Positions 53,626 through 64,000 of a DNA stretch of 64,000 nucleotides are shown one piece after another. The number at the start of each line of letters is the position of its first letter. Within the stretch, counting starts at the first letter, position 1. The notes beneath the pieces were generated by a model. That model had not been told where the DNA came from and ran no database searches. It saw only the letters and a program-made list of their open reading frames with translations. The position numbers and the translations under genes were made by a program. Source of the DNA: Antennarius striatus (lineage: Eukaryota > Chordata > Actinopteri > Lophiiformes > Antennariidae); assembly GCF_040054535.1 (NCBI RefSeq), contig NC_090796.1:7996501-8060500 (forward strand), in the 5' to 3' direction.

Positions 53626-53631
53626 TTTATT
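53626..53631 (-). terminator. cox6b1 poly(A) signal
   Basis: TTTATT reads AATAAA on the minus strand, about 180 bp beyond the cox6b1 stop. With the katnip signal at 53382 it makes a tail-to-tail pair about 240 bp apart. Confidence 0.6.
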
Positions 53632-53810
53632 ACTGAATCTGATGTATATTTCATATTGGAGAGGAGAAACCAGTTACAGAAGTGGTCCTTGAATAGAGCA
53701 TCAGAAATGGAAAGCTGGTGATGGAACTGAATTTGTTTCCCACCAGTGGAAAAAACATTAGGCTGTAAAGATCACATCTTTGCAGACCAACACCTCTGGA
53801 GAAGACAGTG

Positions 53811-54631
53811 TTAGATTTTTCCTGGAAAGATCCCTTCTTCTCGCTGATCATCCCATTTCTGGATCTAGAAGAATGACATTTTGAGATAGAATAAATGGGG
53901 CACAAACAATCCTTTTTTTTTTCTCAGACATTCAGACAGTAACATTTCTTTATTGTGTTGTATATTCTTCAAACAGACTCCTCTGACTCATTCTGAACAT
54001 GCAATTTTCATGTCTGAATTCCCATAGAAACACAAAAACACAGGAATGCAAATCACAAAGCTTTTTGACCTCTGTTAAACAAACTCAGCTCACATGGGGG
54101 AATGTACCATTCATATTCCGTCAGCATACTAGACCTTGTGTTTTTTATAGACAGTTACTTTTATTAAAGGAAAAAAAGGATTTACCCAGGATCCGGGGCA
54201 GATTGATTTGTAGACCCTCTCGTACCATTCACATGGGGCAGAGTCCACGCCTTTTGCCTCCAGAGCTTTCTGGCAGCGGTGGAAATCTATTAATAGACAA
54301 ATAACAGCATTGACTTATTTTTTTTAAATGGCTTCAAGCCAGGTTTCAAGGTAAAGTTCTATATCAGTGGTCCTCAGGAAATTCACTTCAGTCCAAAGGT
54401 GACAGGTCAACATGCAGGTACAGTGAGCCAGTGTAACTGACTGTAGAGAAAGAAATTTAGTATTTTGCTGTGAGAAATGTTTGCAAAAACCAACAGGCAG
54501 CTTTGACCTTGACAGGTCTTCTTACCCAGATAGTTGGACCAGCAGTTCCTGGTCTGGTTCTGGTTGGGGAATCGGGCATCAAATGGTGCAGTGCGATAAT
54601 TCTCAAGTCTAGTCTTCAAGTCCTCTTCCAT
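53811..54631 (-). CDS. cox6b1: Cytochrome c oxidase subunit 6B1
   Basis: Nuclear-encoded complex IV subunit on the intermembrane-space face of the inner mitochondrial membrane. Three coding exons on the minus strand, 54631-54526, 54286-54186 and 53864-53811 (106 + 101 + 54 nt), give 86 aa, the same length as human COX6B1. The N-terminus has [18 protein letters not shown]. The cysteine pattern is CX9C (CWSNYLDFHRC) plus CX10C ([12 protein letters not shown]), the fold imported and oxidised by the MIA40 pathway. It ends [14 protein letters not shown]. The coding first exon has a 3' splice site at 54659, so a noncoding first exon lies upstream, probably ending at 55313. 6B1 rather than testis-type 6B2 is judged from the N-terminus. 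Confidence 0.95.
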
Positions 54632-55237
54632 TTTCTCTCAGAGACAATGTGATGGATGCTGTGTGATGCAAAAGGAAAGGCGTTTTTTTTGTGATTCACC
54701 AAGTCAAAGCTTTACACATTCGGCCAGTCATACCGGACGACACCGACAGTAAACACCTCCAGCTGATCAGGGGTGTGGAAAACATGTTCAGTGTGAACAG
54801 CAACACATGACAAGGCAAAAACGGCAGATGCGCACCGATTAATCAGCTTATCTTTGATATGAACTACAAATGTAAACTGATAGTTTCACCCTGAATGGAG
54901 CTGAAAACCTGTTAAGTCATATCCCTTAAATAACGCCTTCAATAAAATCCTGTTTACCTGCTATCTTGCGCCAGTTTCCTGCAAACGCATGAGGTCATGA
55001 AAGATATTTCTTGAAAGTATTTTTCATCCCAGAGCAAAATCAACCCCTCATACGCATTCGATTATCAAATATGTTCATTAATCATAACATGGGAATATGC
55101 TATCAAGTTAAGCCATGCGTCAGGGTTATCGATAGCCTCGCTGATCGGGCCTGTGTGATCATTTCCTCTTGGCAATATTCAGTTTGTTTGACAGATAAAC
55201 AGGCGCTCGTATTCTGCTCTGCGGAGACGATACACCG

Positions 55238-55265
55238 GTGTGTGTGCGTGTGTGTGTGTGTGTGT
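55238..55265. repeat. Short (GT)n
   Basis: About 28 bp of GT with one GC, within the cox6b1 first intron or promoter-proximal DNA. Confidence 0.85.
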
Positions 55266-55347
55266 CGGCAGGACTAGTTAAAGGTAGTTAGAGACGTGCA
55301 GGTTAACGTTACCTTGTTTCGCAGGTGCTGGCCTGAGTTCTGACGGA

Positions 55348-55355
55348 CTTTTATA
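55348..55355 (-). promoter_or_regulatory. TATA box of cox6b1
   Basis: On the minus strand the sequence CCGGTATAAAAGTCCG lies about 35 bp before a probable noncoding first-exon donor (AACAAG then GTAACG, exon end at 55313). Surrounding DNA is CpG-rich. Start site near 55.32-55.33 kb is inferred. Confidence 0.5.
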
Positions 55356-56249
55356 CCGGACGCTGAAAAACGCGTTGCTGCCCTTATAAGCGCGCAATCA
55401 GAATGCCTCCGCCGTGCGCTCTGATGATAGCGGTATGGCGGGTGGGTCACATTGAACTGACGCGTAAACGCACCGTCTCACGCCCTCCCGGAGTTTTTAC
55501 AATGCGGGATGACGAAAGAGACATTCACGCACCTCATCGGTAACACGGTTGTTTTTTTAAAAATTTTATTTCAGTCAAATATAATGTTTAACGCGCGGAT
55601 TTGAACTTTTCGTCACACGCGGAAGTATATTTTGTTAATAATTAATAGCTTGAAATACGCAGTCGACTAAACTCCATTATCAAGTCTAGAAATATCTGTT
55701 GAGCTCCAGGTGAGGTGTAACGCGTGTGCTGCGGCCGGATGTTCACCTTGTCCAAGCCTTGAACTTCATGTCTAACCGTGACAGCTGTGATGTCATGTGG
55801 ACGCGCGTTACGCGTGAAATGCTGTATTAATTTCGACAGTGATTGCTTTCCCAGTAGATCTGTTGTTGTTTTCTGCTCCACATCATCGGTAATGACATTT
55901 GTGACAAGAGCAGATGATGCGTAACAGTGGTCCACTTTAATCACACTTTTCAGATGGGATGGTGACCCCGCATCGTGGAGTTGGCGCGTCTCAGATCCTT
56001 GTAGCTCTGGGTGACCTTTCCTCCTTGTTTAATGATGCCGTTATTTCCATGATGCGAACGATTTTCCATTTACTAAACTTATACAAGATGGGGGGGGGGG
56101 TCCCACCGGCAGCTGTGCGGTGTGGCGACTAAGCAGCGCGCTGGAATTTCATATACTGTACGTACAGCCCAGTGATACGTGACTCTCATCATTTCAGTCA
56201 TGGACAGTGGAGCGCGCCATTGCGCATGACTACTTGTTACTGTACAAAA

Positions 56250-56630
56250 TAAGGTTTGAACCAGGATTTTTTTTGCCAGTTTCGTTCCGAACACAGTATT
56301 ATAACGTTTACGATTTTACGTTCCACCCAAGAATTGACCTACATGAACCGGTTAGGGCAAAAAATACAGTCCGAACCGGACAACTGTATATTTTTAGGTA
56401 ACATCAAAGTTTCAAAACTTTGAGTCCTGGGAACTGCTTTGAAAATGGCTGTAGCCAATGAGTTAATGCCTAAATCTAACATTTTTTTAAAAAGATTGAC
56501 AGACTACAATGTTCACTCATTATGAATATAATCCAGAAGTTACTATTATTTTGAAATAACCGATTCTGTTCCAGAACATTAAAAAAAAAAGTTTCGTTTT
56601 CGTTCAGCGAACCGGTTCAGAGCCCTAGAC
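56250..56630. repeat. Cluster of GAACCGG(TT) motifs, possible decayed transposon
   Basis: TGAACCGGTTAG near 56344, CCGAACCGG near 56372 and GCGAACCGGTTCAGAGCCC near 56606, with a TTTGAACCAGG at 56257. The last, read on the minus strand, starts GGGCTCTGAACCGGTTCGC, which resembles the end of a fish DNA element. Ends and family are unresolved. Confidence 0.35.
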
Positions 56631-57475
56631 ATTGGTTTATTTCAACACAAGTGAGCTGCAGAGATGTTTTTATGGTAGTGATTACAATATTTTTTGTGCT
56701 CATCAATATTATTTTATAAATTTTAGATAACAGGAAAGTATACAATGGGTATATGGTTTGAGATGATTATACTGTATTGTAAATTAAATTTGTAAGATAG
56801 ATGTACTGCTTTGTTTTGTCTGCTTTGTGATACAGTACTTGAGATCGGCCAAATCAGTGTAACAAACTTATTGAACCCACAGGCAAAAAGATTCTCAGCT
56901 GTCACATGTATTTTCAACATTGACTGCATTGTTTCAATAATACAGAATTGAATCAAAAGATTTGTGTTAGAATTGTTTAATAGTGTTCAATTTAAAATTG
57001 TTCAAATCAGAAACTTAAACCAGCTTAAACAAAGGCACAGCCCACAGGTCAAAACTCTAATATACAGCAAAAAAAAATTTTTTTTCCAAAAATGGCTCCA
57101 TAAAAGGAGTCGTAAACTCCTCTGAAATAACTCAGTATCACCGAACAGAGAACCTTCGAGACCCAGCAAAGAGGGTCTCGAAAATTTCGTCAGTGTTGAT
57201 TGAAGAGCATCACTGGTTACAGCATTTTGGATTTATAGGTGAGGGACCCATGTTTTTCTTAATACTCACCAATATCTTAAAGAAAACATGTAACAAACTC
57301 TATACCCCGTTGAATATCTACACCGTAGAATCAGTTCTACTGTACAGTCTGAGGAAATGTACCAAGACAAGGTCTGACGTTCCTTTAATCCTACTACCAT
57401 TTGAAACCGTCAGAGTTCGTGTTGTTCTGGTGTGATGGGGTGTGGCAGGAGGCGGGATCTAACTTTTAGGCGGAG

Positions 57476-57532
57476 CCTCATCTCCACACCTGTGCCTCAT
57501 CTCCACACCTGTGCCTCATCGCCACACCTGTG
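57476..57532 (+). repeat. 19-bp unit repeated three times
   Basis: Three head-to-tail copies of CCTCATCTCCACACCTGTG, the third with one change (TCG for TCT). The surrounding 57.42-57.73 kb (GGCAGGAGGCGGGATC, GGTTTTCTGCATATGGGTCC) resembles an LTR-type fragment, but I could not define LTR ends. Confidence 0.8.
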
Positions 57533-58158
57533 CCTGATCAGGCGGATTAAGCTGAGTCTTACTAAACTGGCTTCTCCTTTGGTTTAGTGCCAGTTTGTTT
57601 TCTTCCCTCCACAGCTTGAAGTTACTTGGACTTTTGGAGGTTTTTTGGATTTTGCTTTTTTTCTCTGATTAAACCATGACTGAAAACTTCTCCACTGGTT
57701 TTCTGCATATGGGTCCTAACCGTACATCACACAACAGTAACAAAAGAATTACCCCTGTTGGGGCATGTGAGTGTGGCGTTTAAAGCCCAGTGTGAGACAA
57801 ATCTGCATAGATTTAAATAAGAAATATCCACTGCAATTAAAAAGAGCATTTCATTGATTCAAAGTGCTAAACAAAATACAGTAAACTAGGCACTCTTTCT
57901 GGTTTTATCAGCAGGATAAGAGCAATTTGTGTTAGGTGATTGTCAGGGAATAGTAGCTCTTTGGACACTAGTCTGTGTCAAGTCTGAAAACAGATGAATA
58001 GTTTTTCCCCTGGAAGTTAAAGGAAGAACCCTGTGAAATAAAATTGGCTCTAAACACTGGATTATTTTGGTTGTCAGCAGTCTGACGTACAGCTATGGTG
58101 ACTAGTATTTCGAATTCAAACAGCAACAAAACAAATTAGCATCGAAGCTGTAGTCCTT

Positions 58159-61100
58159 CTACCAATCACTGAAGCGGAGTCTGCTGAAGACCTCTTTGAT
58201 GTCCTCGTTGGTCTCTGAAGTTCCGCCAGTTCCGATACGCCGTACGTTGCTCTCAGGAATGTCCTGCTTCAGTTTTCGCTTGCTAAGGACCACGGTACCT
58301 TCAGCACCTTCTGTTTCAGGGCCCGTCAGCAGGATGAAGGCGGCATGGCGTCCGCGCTCCATCAACGTAGCTAAGATAAAAACACACACAGATCAAACAA
58401 AGAGTTGTGTTTTTACCCTTCCCTCCAACCTCCCACTCATGTGACGTCGCTGATGAACAACTTTTGGGAGAGCAAGGAATTAAAAAGAAAAAGACACCTT
58501 TAAATGTTACGATGTGGTCGAGGGAACTGGTTGACTCAAGTAGAACGTTGGAGTAGAGAGGATGCAGCATGTAAGTACATCTGTCGCTGATCATCGGTAC
58601 CTGTGTGGAAACATTTTACTTCAATTAGCATATTGACGGGAAATCTGTTGGGATGCAACTTTAGTAAAAGGCAGAATACTTACAGATGAGTTGGTCTCTG
58701 CGGGCAGTGTACCCCAAAACACAAAAATTGAGAAGGAGTTGGTGGTATGTACAGCGGAAGGTCCTGGTGAATTTTGAGCAGCTAGAAGTTCAACTTCCCA
58801 CAGCATGTCGCCAGACTTCCCATCAAGAATTACAACCTATGTACGAGGCAGAAGGTAATGCAACTAATGATTCAAATCAATCACCATATGAGAGGTGCTG
58901 GCTGAAAGAAAATACGTGTAAGAAGAAATAGATAACCTACCCTCTTTCTGTAGTTCCCAATGTCCTCCTCAACCACAATATCAAGTACATCATCTTTGTT
59001 AAAGTGGCCGAAGGACGGCTCCCTGAATGATAAGAGAAAGGAAAAAAAACGGTTGGTAGCTGTTTTTTTGCCGATCAATTCATATTTTCTGTGACAACTA
59101 ATTTGCATTTGCAGTAAGGAAGAATAATGACCTGAGAACTGAGCTGGTATTGAAACTCCACACGAGCTGCAATGTTTTTCCATCCACTATTGATGTTTCC
59201 GTCTCAGTCACGACTAGCAGGTTGGGTGAATTATCCGTGTGTCCTGCTTTCAGCACGTATCTCAGGGAGTCAGACCTAAAGGAGAAGAAAGAAGCACCGG
59301 TAAAGCTATGTGGCTAAAGGCACAACGAGGACTGGCTTAGATGTGAATGTTTGTGATCAAAGTCGTAAGAAACAGGTTCATCTACTTGTAGATGGGCACG
59401 AAGCCAGTTGTGGGACTAGCATTCTTCTCCCAGTGTTTGTCCTTCTTGAGGACTGATTCCATCCCTGGTTTAGCCTTGGCAGCAATTCTCCAGAGTGCCA
59501 CTCCATACAAACCGTTTTCTGCACGTAAATTCAAGATCATTCACTGTTGTCATCAAAAGGAGAGTGCATTTAAGAGTAAACATCTGCGTGCAGAACATCT
59601 GGACATGCAGAGACACATTCTCATAATAGGTGTGCCTCCGTAAGTTGAATGTATGTTAAAAGTGTAAATAGACCTGTGATATTCTGTTTTTGCCAGTTTT
59701 TAACCAAGAAAGACAACTGACAAAAATGGTAAACGGCATGATTACAGTTTTAAGTCAAGCCCTTGATGCACATTTACACCTTTTTGACTTCTCTGGAATT
59801 TAATTTCTTTTTCTTAATACTGAAAAGAGACCCTGTAGTTTCTGACACTTCTTAGCGGCTGTTAGTGGAACACCCCATTTGAAAATAATTACGCTACCTA
59901 ACTGCAGATGGGCAGTAAAAATTGGGGAAAGCCACAGCTGATTTTAGATACAAACCTTTTTGCAGGAGAACGTAGTGAGATCCTTCTGAAGTGTGATGAA
60001 GAAGATGATTGGTTGTCTCTATGGAATCAAGAACCACTGTAGAACCAATCTGAACACCCGACTCCCCTGAAATGAATATCAGCTGTGTCTGTAGATAAGA
60101 CAGCAGACATTGCAATAAGATGATTTTGATCTTTAAGAGCTTTCTACTAGCATATGAGTTCATTAAAAGGCATAGTGATGGCATATTTCAAATATGTTTC
60201 AGCAGATTATACAGGGTAAAATTTCAAAAGCACAATGCGACTGCATGCTTATCCTGTAGGAAATGAGCAGAGGAAACTAGTACTGATCTTTACCTGTGTG
60301 TTGTCAGACGCCACCAGAACCAAATCATTGACGTTATCTTCATTCAGATCCGGAACGCTAAGAACAGGCACACTGCCTTGTAGTCCAGAGGGCCGAGCCT
60401 GCTGCCATCTGACATCACCTGTATTCATGTAATTTGTTTAGTTTATGACATTTTATCACTAAAACAGTTCTGACCAGAGTGACTGGTCATTTCTGACCAT
60501 GGAACCTTAAGTTTAATAAACTCATGTAGGGTCCAGGCACACCTGCTAATTTTTTTTCCTAAGCTTTCAACTGCATCTCAGAAATTATCAGTACTGAAAC
60601 TTTGCATAGACAGAATAAATAAATCATGAACAAAATGTGTTTTAATGTTCACAATGCTTAAAATCGTTATTCAAACTTAAATTGACCAAATCCAACCTCT
60701 TGACACTGCAATGACTGCTCATAATATCAAAGCAATTTGGAATGCACTACAATCATACAAACTCTAAACATTTACAGATTAATAATTTCATGTCTAAATA
60801 ATAATTTTTAAAAAGTTAATGCATCCAGCAACTCAGTATTTTGTGTTGTTTTTGTTTGGGGTTTTTGAGATAGAAATGACTGGTACCCAATGTTTAAACC
60901 AAAAAGATAGTGTTGGTAGAATGATTAAATTGACATTTAAAAGTTGTACAGAAATACTGATTTTGAAACTGTGATGTAACATTTTATATGTGATGCAGAG
61001 AAAATGTAATATGACACAAACCAGTGTAATTATCAATGGTTGTGAGTTGATCAGAATGGGACACCAGACAGTCCCAGTTTCTGCTTGCTCCTTTGTTCAA

Positions 61101-61771
61101 TCCACACTGGGCCCAGTGATACTCAGAACTCAGAGGAAGCTTCCACATGGTTGTCCCATCTGTCCCATCGACTGCTAACACAAACACGCATGGTGATGAT
61201 AGTCCTGTAAAAAACAAGAACAGAATGTCTGAATTACAACAACCAAGTATATTACAGAGCCACCATAAATGATAAGACCAAGTCAACACTTGTTTCCAAA
61301 CATTGTCATACCTGCAGCAGAACATGTATTGTTCTGAATGCCCTGTGTTTTGAGGACAAACATGATATCATTCACCTTGTCCCTGCTTGTATCTTCAACA
61401 GCTAAAAAATCATATGTTGCTGTGATGAGCAAAAGAAAACAATGGTTACTCTGGCATTCGAAACACCACCAAGCAATGAGAAGTACACAAATGTACACAC
61501 CTGCATCTGGGAAACTCCTGTTCCAGGAAACCTGGTACTGTGGTCTGACAGGACAGGGGATGATGAAGGAGAAGGCAAATACTATGGTGAGGCACAGGAA
61601 CAAGGAGAAGAAGAATATGGCGGTTCGCCAGTGGGTTAGATTAGCAAAACCCAACGCTTCCTTGCAGCTCTTCTTTCTCAGCTTTGTTGATGACTGTGGT
61701 AGTCCTGTCTCAGTCCCATCCTCTCCCCTCTTCAGATGATCACTCTCTGTGACGTTGTCTGTTGTCTCCAT
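58159..61771 (-). CDS. fam234a: FAM234A (ITFG3), single-pass membrane protein
   Basis: Type II membrane protein with an extracellular FG-GAP/beta-propeller-like region; molecular role poorly defined. Eleven coding exons, minus order: 61771-61501, 61419-61312, 61204-61022, 60418-60294, 60088-59956, 59518-59386, 59275-59132, 59022-58941, 58836-58684, 58600-58498, 58370-58159. They keep phase throughout: 1647 nt, 548 aa (human 552). The N-terminus has a basic stretch then one membrane helix (about 50-72, AIFFFSLFLCLTIVFAFSF) followed by IPCPVRPQ. YDFLAVEDTSRDKVNDIMF and VPDLNEDNVNDLVLVASD are FG-GAP-like Ca-binding-type repeats. The C-terminus has GRHAAFILLTGPE and ends FSRLRFSDW. The ATG is at 61771; the frame opens two codons earlier at a GTG. 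A 3' splice site near 61803 indicates a noncoding first exon. Confidence 0.94.
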
Positions 61772-61849
61772 TGGCACCTCAAAGCATTACCACCTCACGT
61801 CTCTGTGTGACGGGAAAATTACATTATTTTTTACTCTTTTTTTAAAATT

Positions 61850-61944
61850 TTATATTGTATACTTGATTCATCCCCAAAGGGAATTTGGTGGCAAACTCTA
61901 GTTAATCATATCACATGCATATATTTTAGTGTGTACAGGCACTG

Positions 61945-62012
<68 letters not shown>

Positions 62013-62260
62013 AGGCCTGTATGCATGCAGTGGGCGGTAAATAGTGGACAGGTCCTTCTTGGTGAGCCCAAATAAGCAACTTGTAGGGGGGGACACCTTG
62101 CTCAATGGCGCCTCGGCAGTGCTTCGGAGGTGAGCTGACACCTCCCACAGCTCTGGGAGTTTTTTTGGGGCGGGAGCGGGAATCGAACCACTGATTATAG
62201 CAAAACCTGCACTAAGTACAATGCTGGTTAAAGACTCTGAAGTCTTCCATCCTGACATTC
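61850..62260 (-). mobile_element. tRNA-derived SINE-like element
   Basis: Read on the minus strand it has a pol III B-box match (GGTTCGATTCC, 62179-62189) in a tRNA-like head. The body includes CTCACCTCCGAAGCACTGCC and TTGAGCAAGGTGTCCCCCCC, then a (GT)n tract, and it ends near AATTCCCTTTGGGGATGAAT. This arrangement is frequent in teleost genomes. It lies between the fam234a coding start and its probable promoter. Confidence 0.65.
61946..62012. repeat. (CA)n inside the SINE-like element
   Basis: About 65 bp of CA, part of the element body rather than an independent microsatellite. Confidence 0.95.
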
Positions 62261-62703
62261 ATATTGATTTTCAATCTGCGCCGCTGTGAAATGACAGAGA
62301 AACCAACAATAATGACACCAAACTTGCTGACATTCACAGATTTAGAACATAAAAACTAAAGGCACCACTGTGTACAATCTAGCTAGTTCTGCTGTATCAA
62401 CCTTTGTCAATCCAAACCTATTCAGTCGTGTCAGCAGTCAGTCCAGAGATTTCGCAGCACAAAAAACAACTAAAAATATAATGAAATCATTAGCACCAGA
62501 CCTGTACATCCTGTTTTTTGTTTGTTTGTTTTTGGTTCCCCATGCGAAGGCTACCTATCCAAATGTGTGTAAAATGGTAAGAGCAGCGCGTCTACTAAAA
62601 TGAGAACGGGAAGCTGTCACAAACGTCCCGTCACGTGAAGTTCCAGAAAAAAGTATACAGAATATCGCGAAGTTACATACTTTACTGTCCACTGCTATAT
62701 CAG

Positions 62704-62740
62704 ATGGCGACTCGATGGGTGGAGGACCTGAAAGACAAAC
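62704..62740 (+). CDS. Possible first coding exon of an unidentified gene (partial)
   Basis: ATG followed by twelve clean codons reading MATRWVEDLKDK plus one base, then a strong donor (GTAAGTG). It lies on the strand opposite fam234a, in the CpG-bearing region where that gene's promoter should be, so a divergent first exon is plausible. I do not recognise the protein. No second exon is visible before the LINE at 62.9 kb; the rest would lie beyond 64 kb. The preceding TATATCAG could alternatively make this an internal exon, or the resemblance may be chance. Confidence 0.35.
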
Positions 62741-62934
62741 GTAAGTGCCCGTCAACTGGAGCGATAGGTAAACAATTCCCGGGACACCTCCTAGCTCGTC
62801 TTCCTTTTCTTCTTCGTGTATTTTGACGGTTGGCCTGCAGCTGTTTGGATGCAACAGCGCCACCATCTGCTCCGGAGTAGATTTTTTTGTGTAAAATCTG
62901 ACGTAATAAAAACTGGTTACTTTTACATGAGGAT

Positions 62935-64000
62935 TATTATTAGTATTAATAATATTTTTGTAAATTTTCTTCTCCTTTCGGCCTTTCCCTCCAGGGGTCG
63001 CCACAGCGAATCAGTTGCCTCCATCTAACCCTGTCTCCTGCATCCTCTTCTCTCACACCAACTACCTTCATGTCCTCTTTCACTACATCCATAAACCTCC
63101 TCTTTGGTCGACCTCTAGGCCTCCTGCATGGCAGTTCAAAACTCAGTATCCTTCTACCAATATATTCTCCGTCTCTCCTCTCTGACTTTATCTCCAAAAT
63201 CTCTAACATGTGCTGTCCCTCTGATGTACTCGTTCCTGATCCTATCCTTCCTGGTCACTCCCAGAGAGAACCTCAGCTTCTTCATCTCTGCTACCTCCAG
63301 CTGTCAACATCGCTGGTCTCACCACAGTTTTGTACACCTTTCCTTTCATTTTAGCTGAAACTCTTCTATCACACATCACACCTGACACTTTCCTCCACCC
63401 GTTCCATCCTGCCTGGACACGCTTCTTCACCTCTTTTCCACACTCTCCATTGCTCTGGACTGTTGACCCTAAGTACTTAAAATCCTCCACCTTCTTGATC
63501 TCTTCTCTCTGTAACCTCACTCTTCCACTTGGGTCCCTCTCATTCACACACAGGCACTCTGTCTTACTGCGACTAACCTTCATTCCTCTCCTTTCCAGGA
63601 CAAACCTTCACGTCTCTAGCTTCTCCTCCACCTGTTCCCTTCTCTCACTACATATCACAATGTCATCTGCAAACATAGTCCATGGAGATTCCTGTCTAAC
63701 CTCGTCTGTCAGCCTGTCCATCACCATAGCGAACAAGAAGGGGCTCAGAGCTGATCCCTGATGCAGTCCCACCTCCACCTTGAACTCCTCTGTCACACCT
63801 ACACACACCTCACCACTGTCTTACAGTCCTCATACATGTCCTGCGCCGCTCTAACATACTGTTCTGCCACTCCAGACCTCCTTATACAATACCACAGTTT
63901 CTCTCTGGGCACCCTGTCATAAGCTCTCCAGATCTACAAAAACACAATGCAGCTCCCTCTGGTCTTCTCTAACAACATCCTCAAAGCAAATACTACCTCT
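62935..64000 (-). mobile_element. RTE-like non-LTR retrotransposon, 3' part, broken
   Basis: Minus-strand frames encode the C-terminal part of a reverse transcriptase. 63808-63608 has GLHQGSALSPFLFAMVMDRL and the FADD catalytic box. 63583-63242 has FKYLGSTVQSNGECGKEVKK and VSAKMKGKVYKTVVRPAML. 63209-62946 has RRPRGRPKRRFMDVVKEDMK and VRWRQLIRCGDP. The three pieces lie in different frames, so the copy is inactivated by frameshifts. The 3' end runs into a short (ATT/TTA)-rich tail at about 62930-62955, as expected for RTE elements. The 5' part, including any endonuclease, lies beyond the window edge. Confidence 0.85.

Larger units (their letters stand above)
55360..58158. other. Spacer between cox6b1 and fam234a
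   Basis: The first 200 bp are CpG-rich promoter-like DNA. The rest shows no gene. It holds a cluster of GAACCGG motifs (56.25-56.63 kb), a 19-bp triple repeat (57476-57532) and probably decayed transposon DNA. The part next to 58158 should be fam234a 3' UTR. Confidence 0.5.

Noticed and set aside
61772-61777. Earlier start of the fam234a frame
   Set aside because: The first codon there is GTG; the first ATG in frame is at 61771.
62170-62240. Possible functional tRNA gene
   Set aside because: A B box is present, but no consistent cloverleaf could be drawn and the context is a SINE-like element.

Overview
The window is teleost fish nuclear DNA. The genes are vertebrate orthologues split by short GT-AG introns. 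The spacers hold long (CA)n and (CT)n tracts, tRNA-derived and MITE-like repeats, and a non-LTR retrotransposon of a kind common in fish. I recognise six protein-coding genes and one unidentified first-exon candidate. Identities rest on recalled protein families and on splice-phase reconstruction by eye, not on a database search.

Layout. (1) 1-3.4 kb: kcnj12-like inward-rectifier K+ channel on the minus strand, one coding exon. (2) 3.4-29.7 kb: a gene desert of about 26 kb with microsatellites, a TA-flanked MITE, SINE-like fragments, a 141-bp duplicated segment and inverted repeats. (3) 29.7-38.4 kb: lyrm1 (minus) and dcun1d3 (plus) head to head around a shared upstream region, as I recall for human 16p12.3. 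(4) 38.7-53.4 kb: katnip (KIAA0556), 27 coding exons on the plus strand. The reading frame closes exactly through every junction to about 1630 aa. (5) 53.6-55.4 kb: cox6b1 on the minus strand, tail to tail with katnip, with a TATA box. (6) 55.4-58.1 kb: spacer with repeats. (7) 58.2-61.8 kb: fam234a (ITFG3), 11 coding exons, minus strand. (8) 61.85-64 kb: a tRNA-derived SINE-like element, a possible divergent first exon (plus), and the 3' part of an RTE-like LINE (minus) that runs off the window.

The genes are functionally unrelated: K+ conductance, a mitochondrial LYR protein, cullin neddylation control, a ciliary/microtubule protein, cytochrome c oxidase, and a membrane beta-propeller protein. 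They are neighbours through vertebrate synteny, not through a common pathway. I found no clear sign of an undescribed molecular system. The points most worth following are the four-fold module structure of KATNIP, the unidentified exon beside fam234a, a degenerate hammerhead-like motif inside a dispersed repeat, and the cluster of inverted and duplicated repeats at 12.0-15.9 kb.
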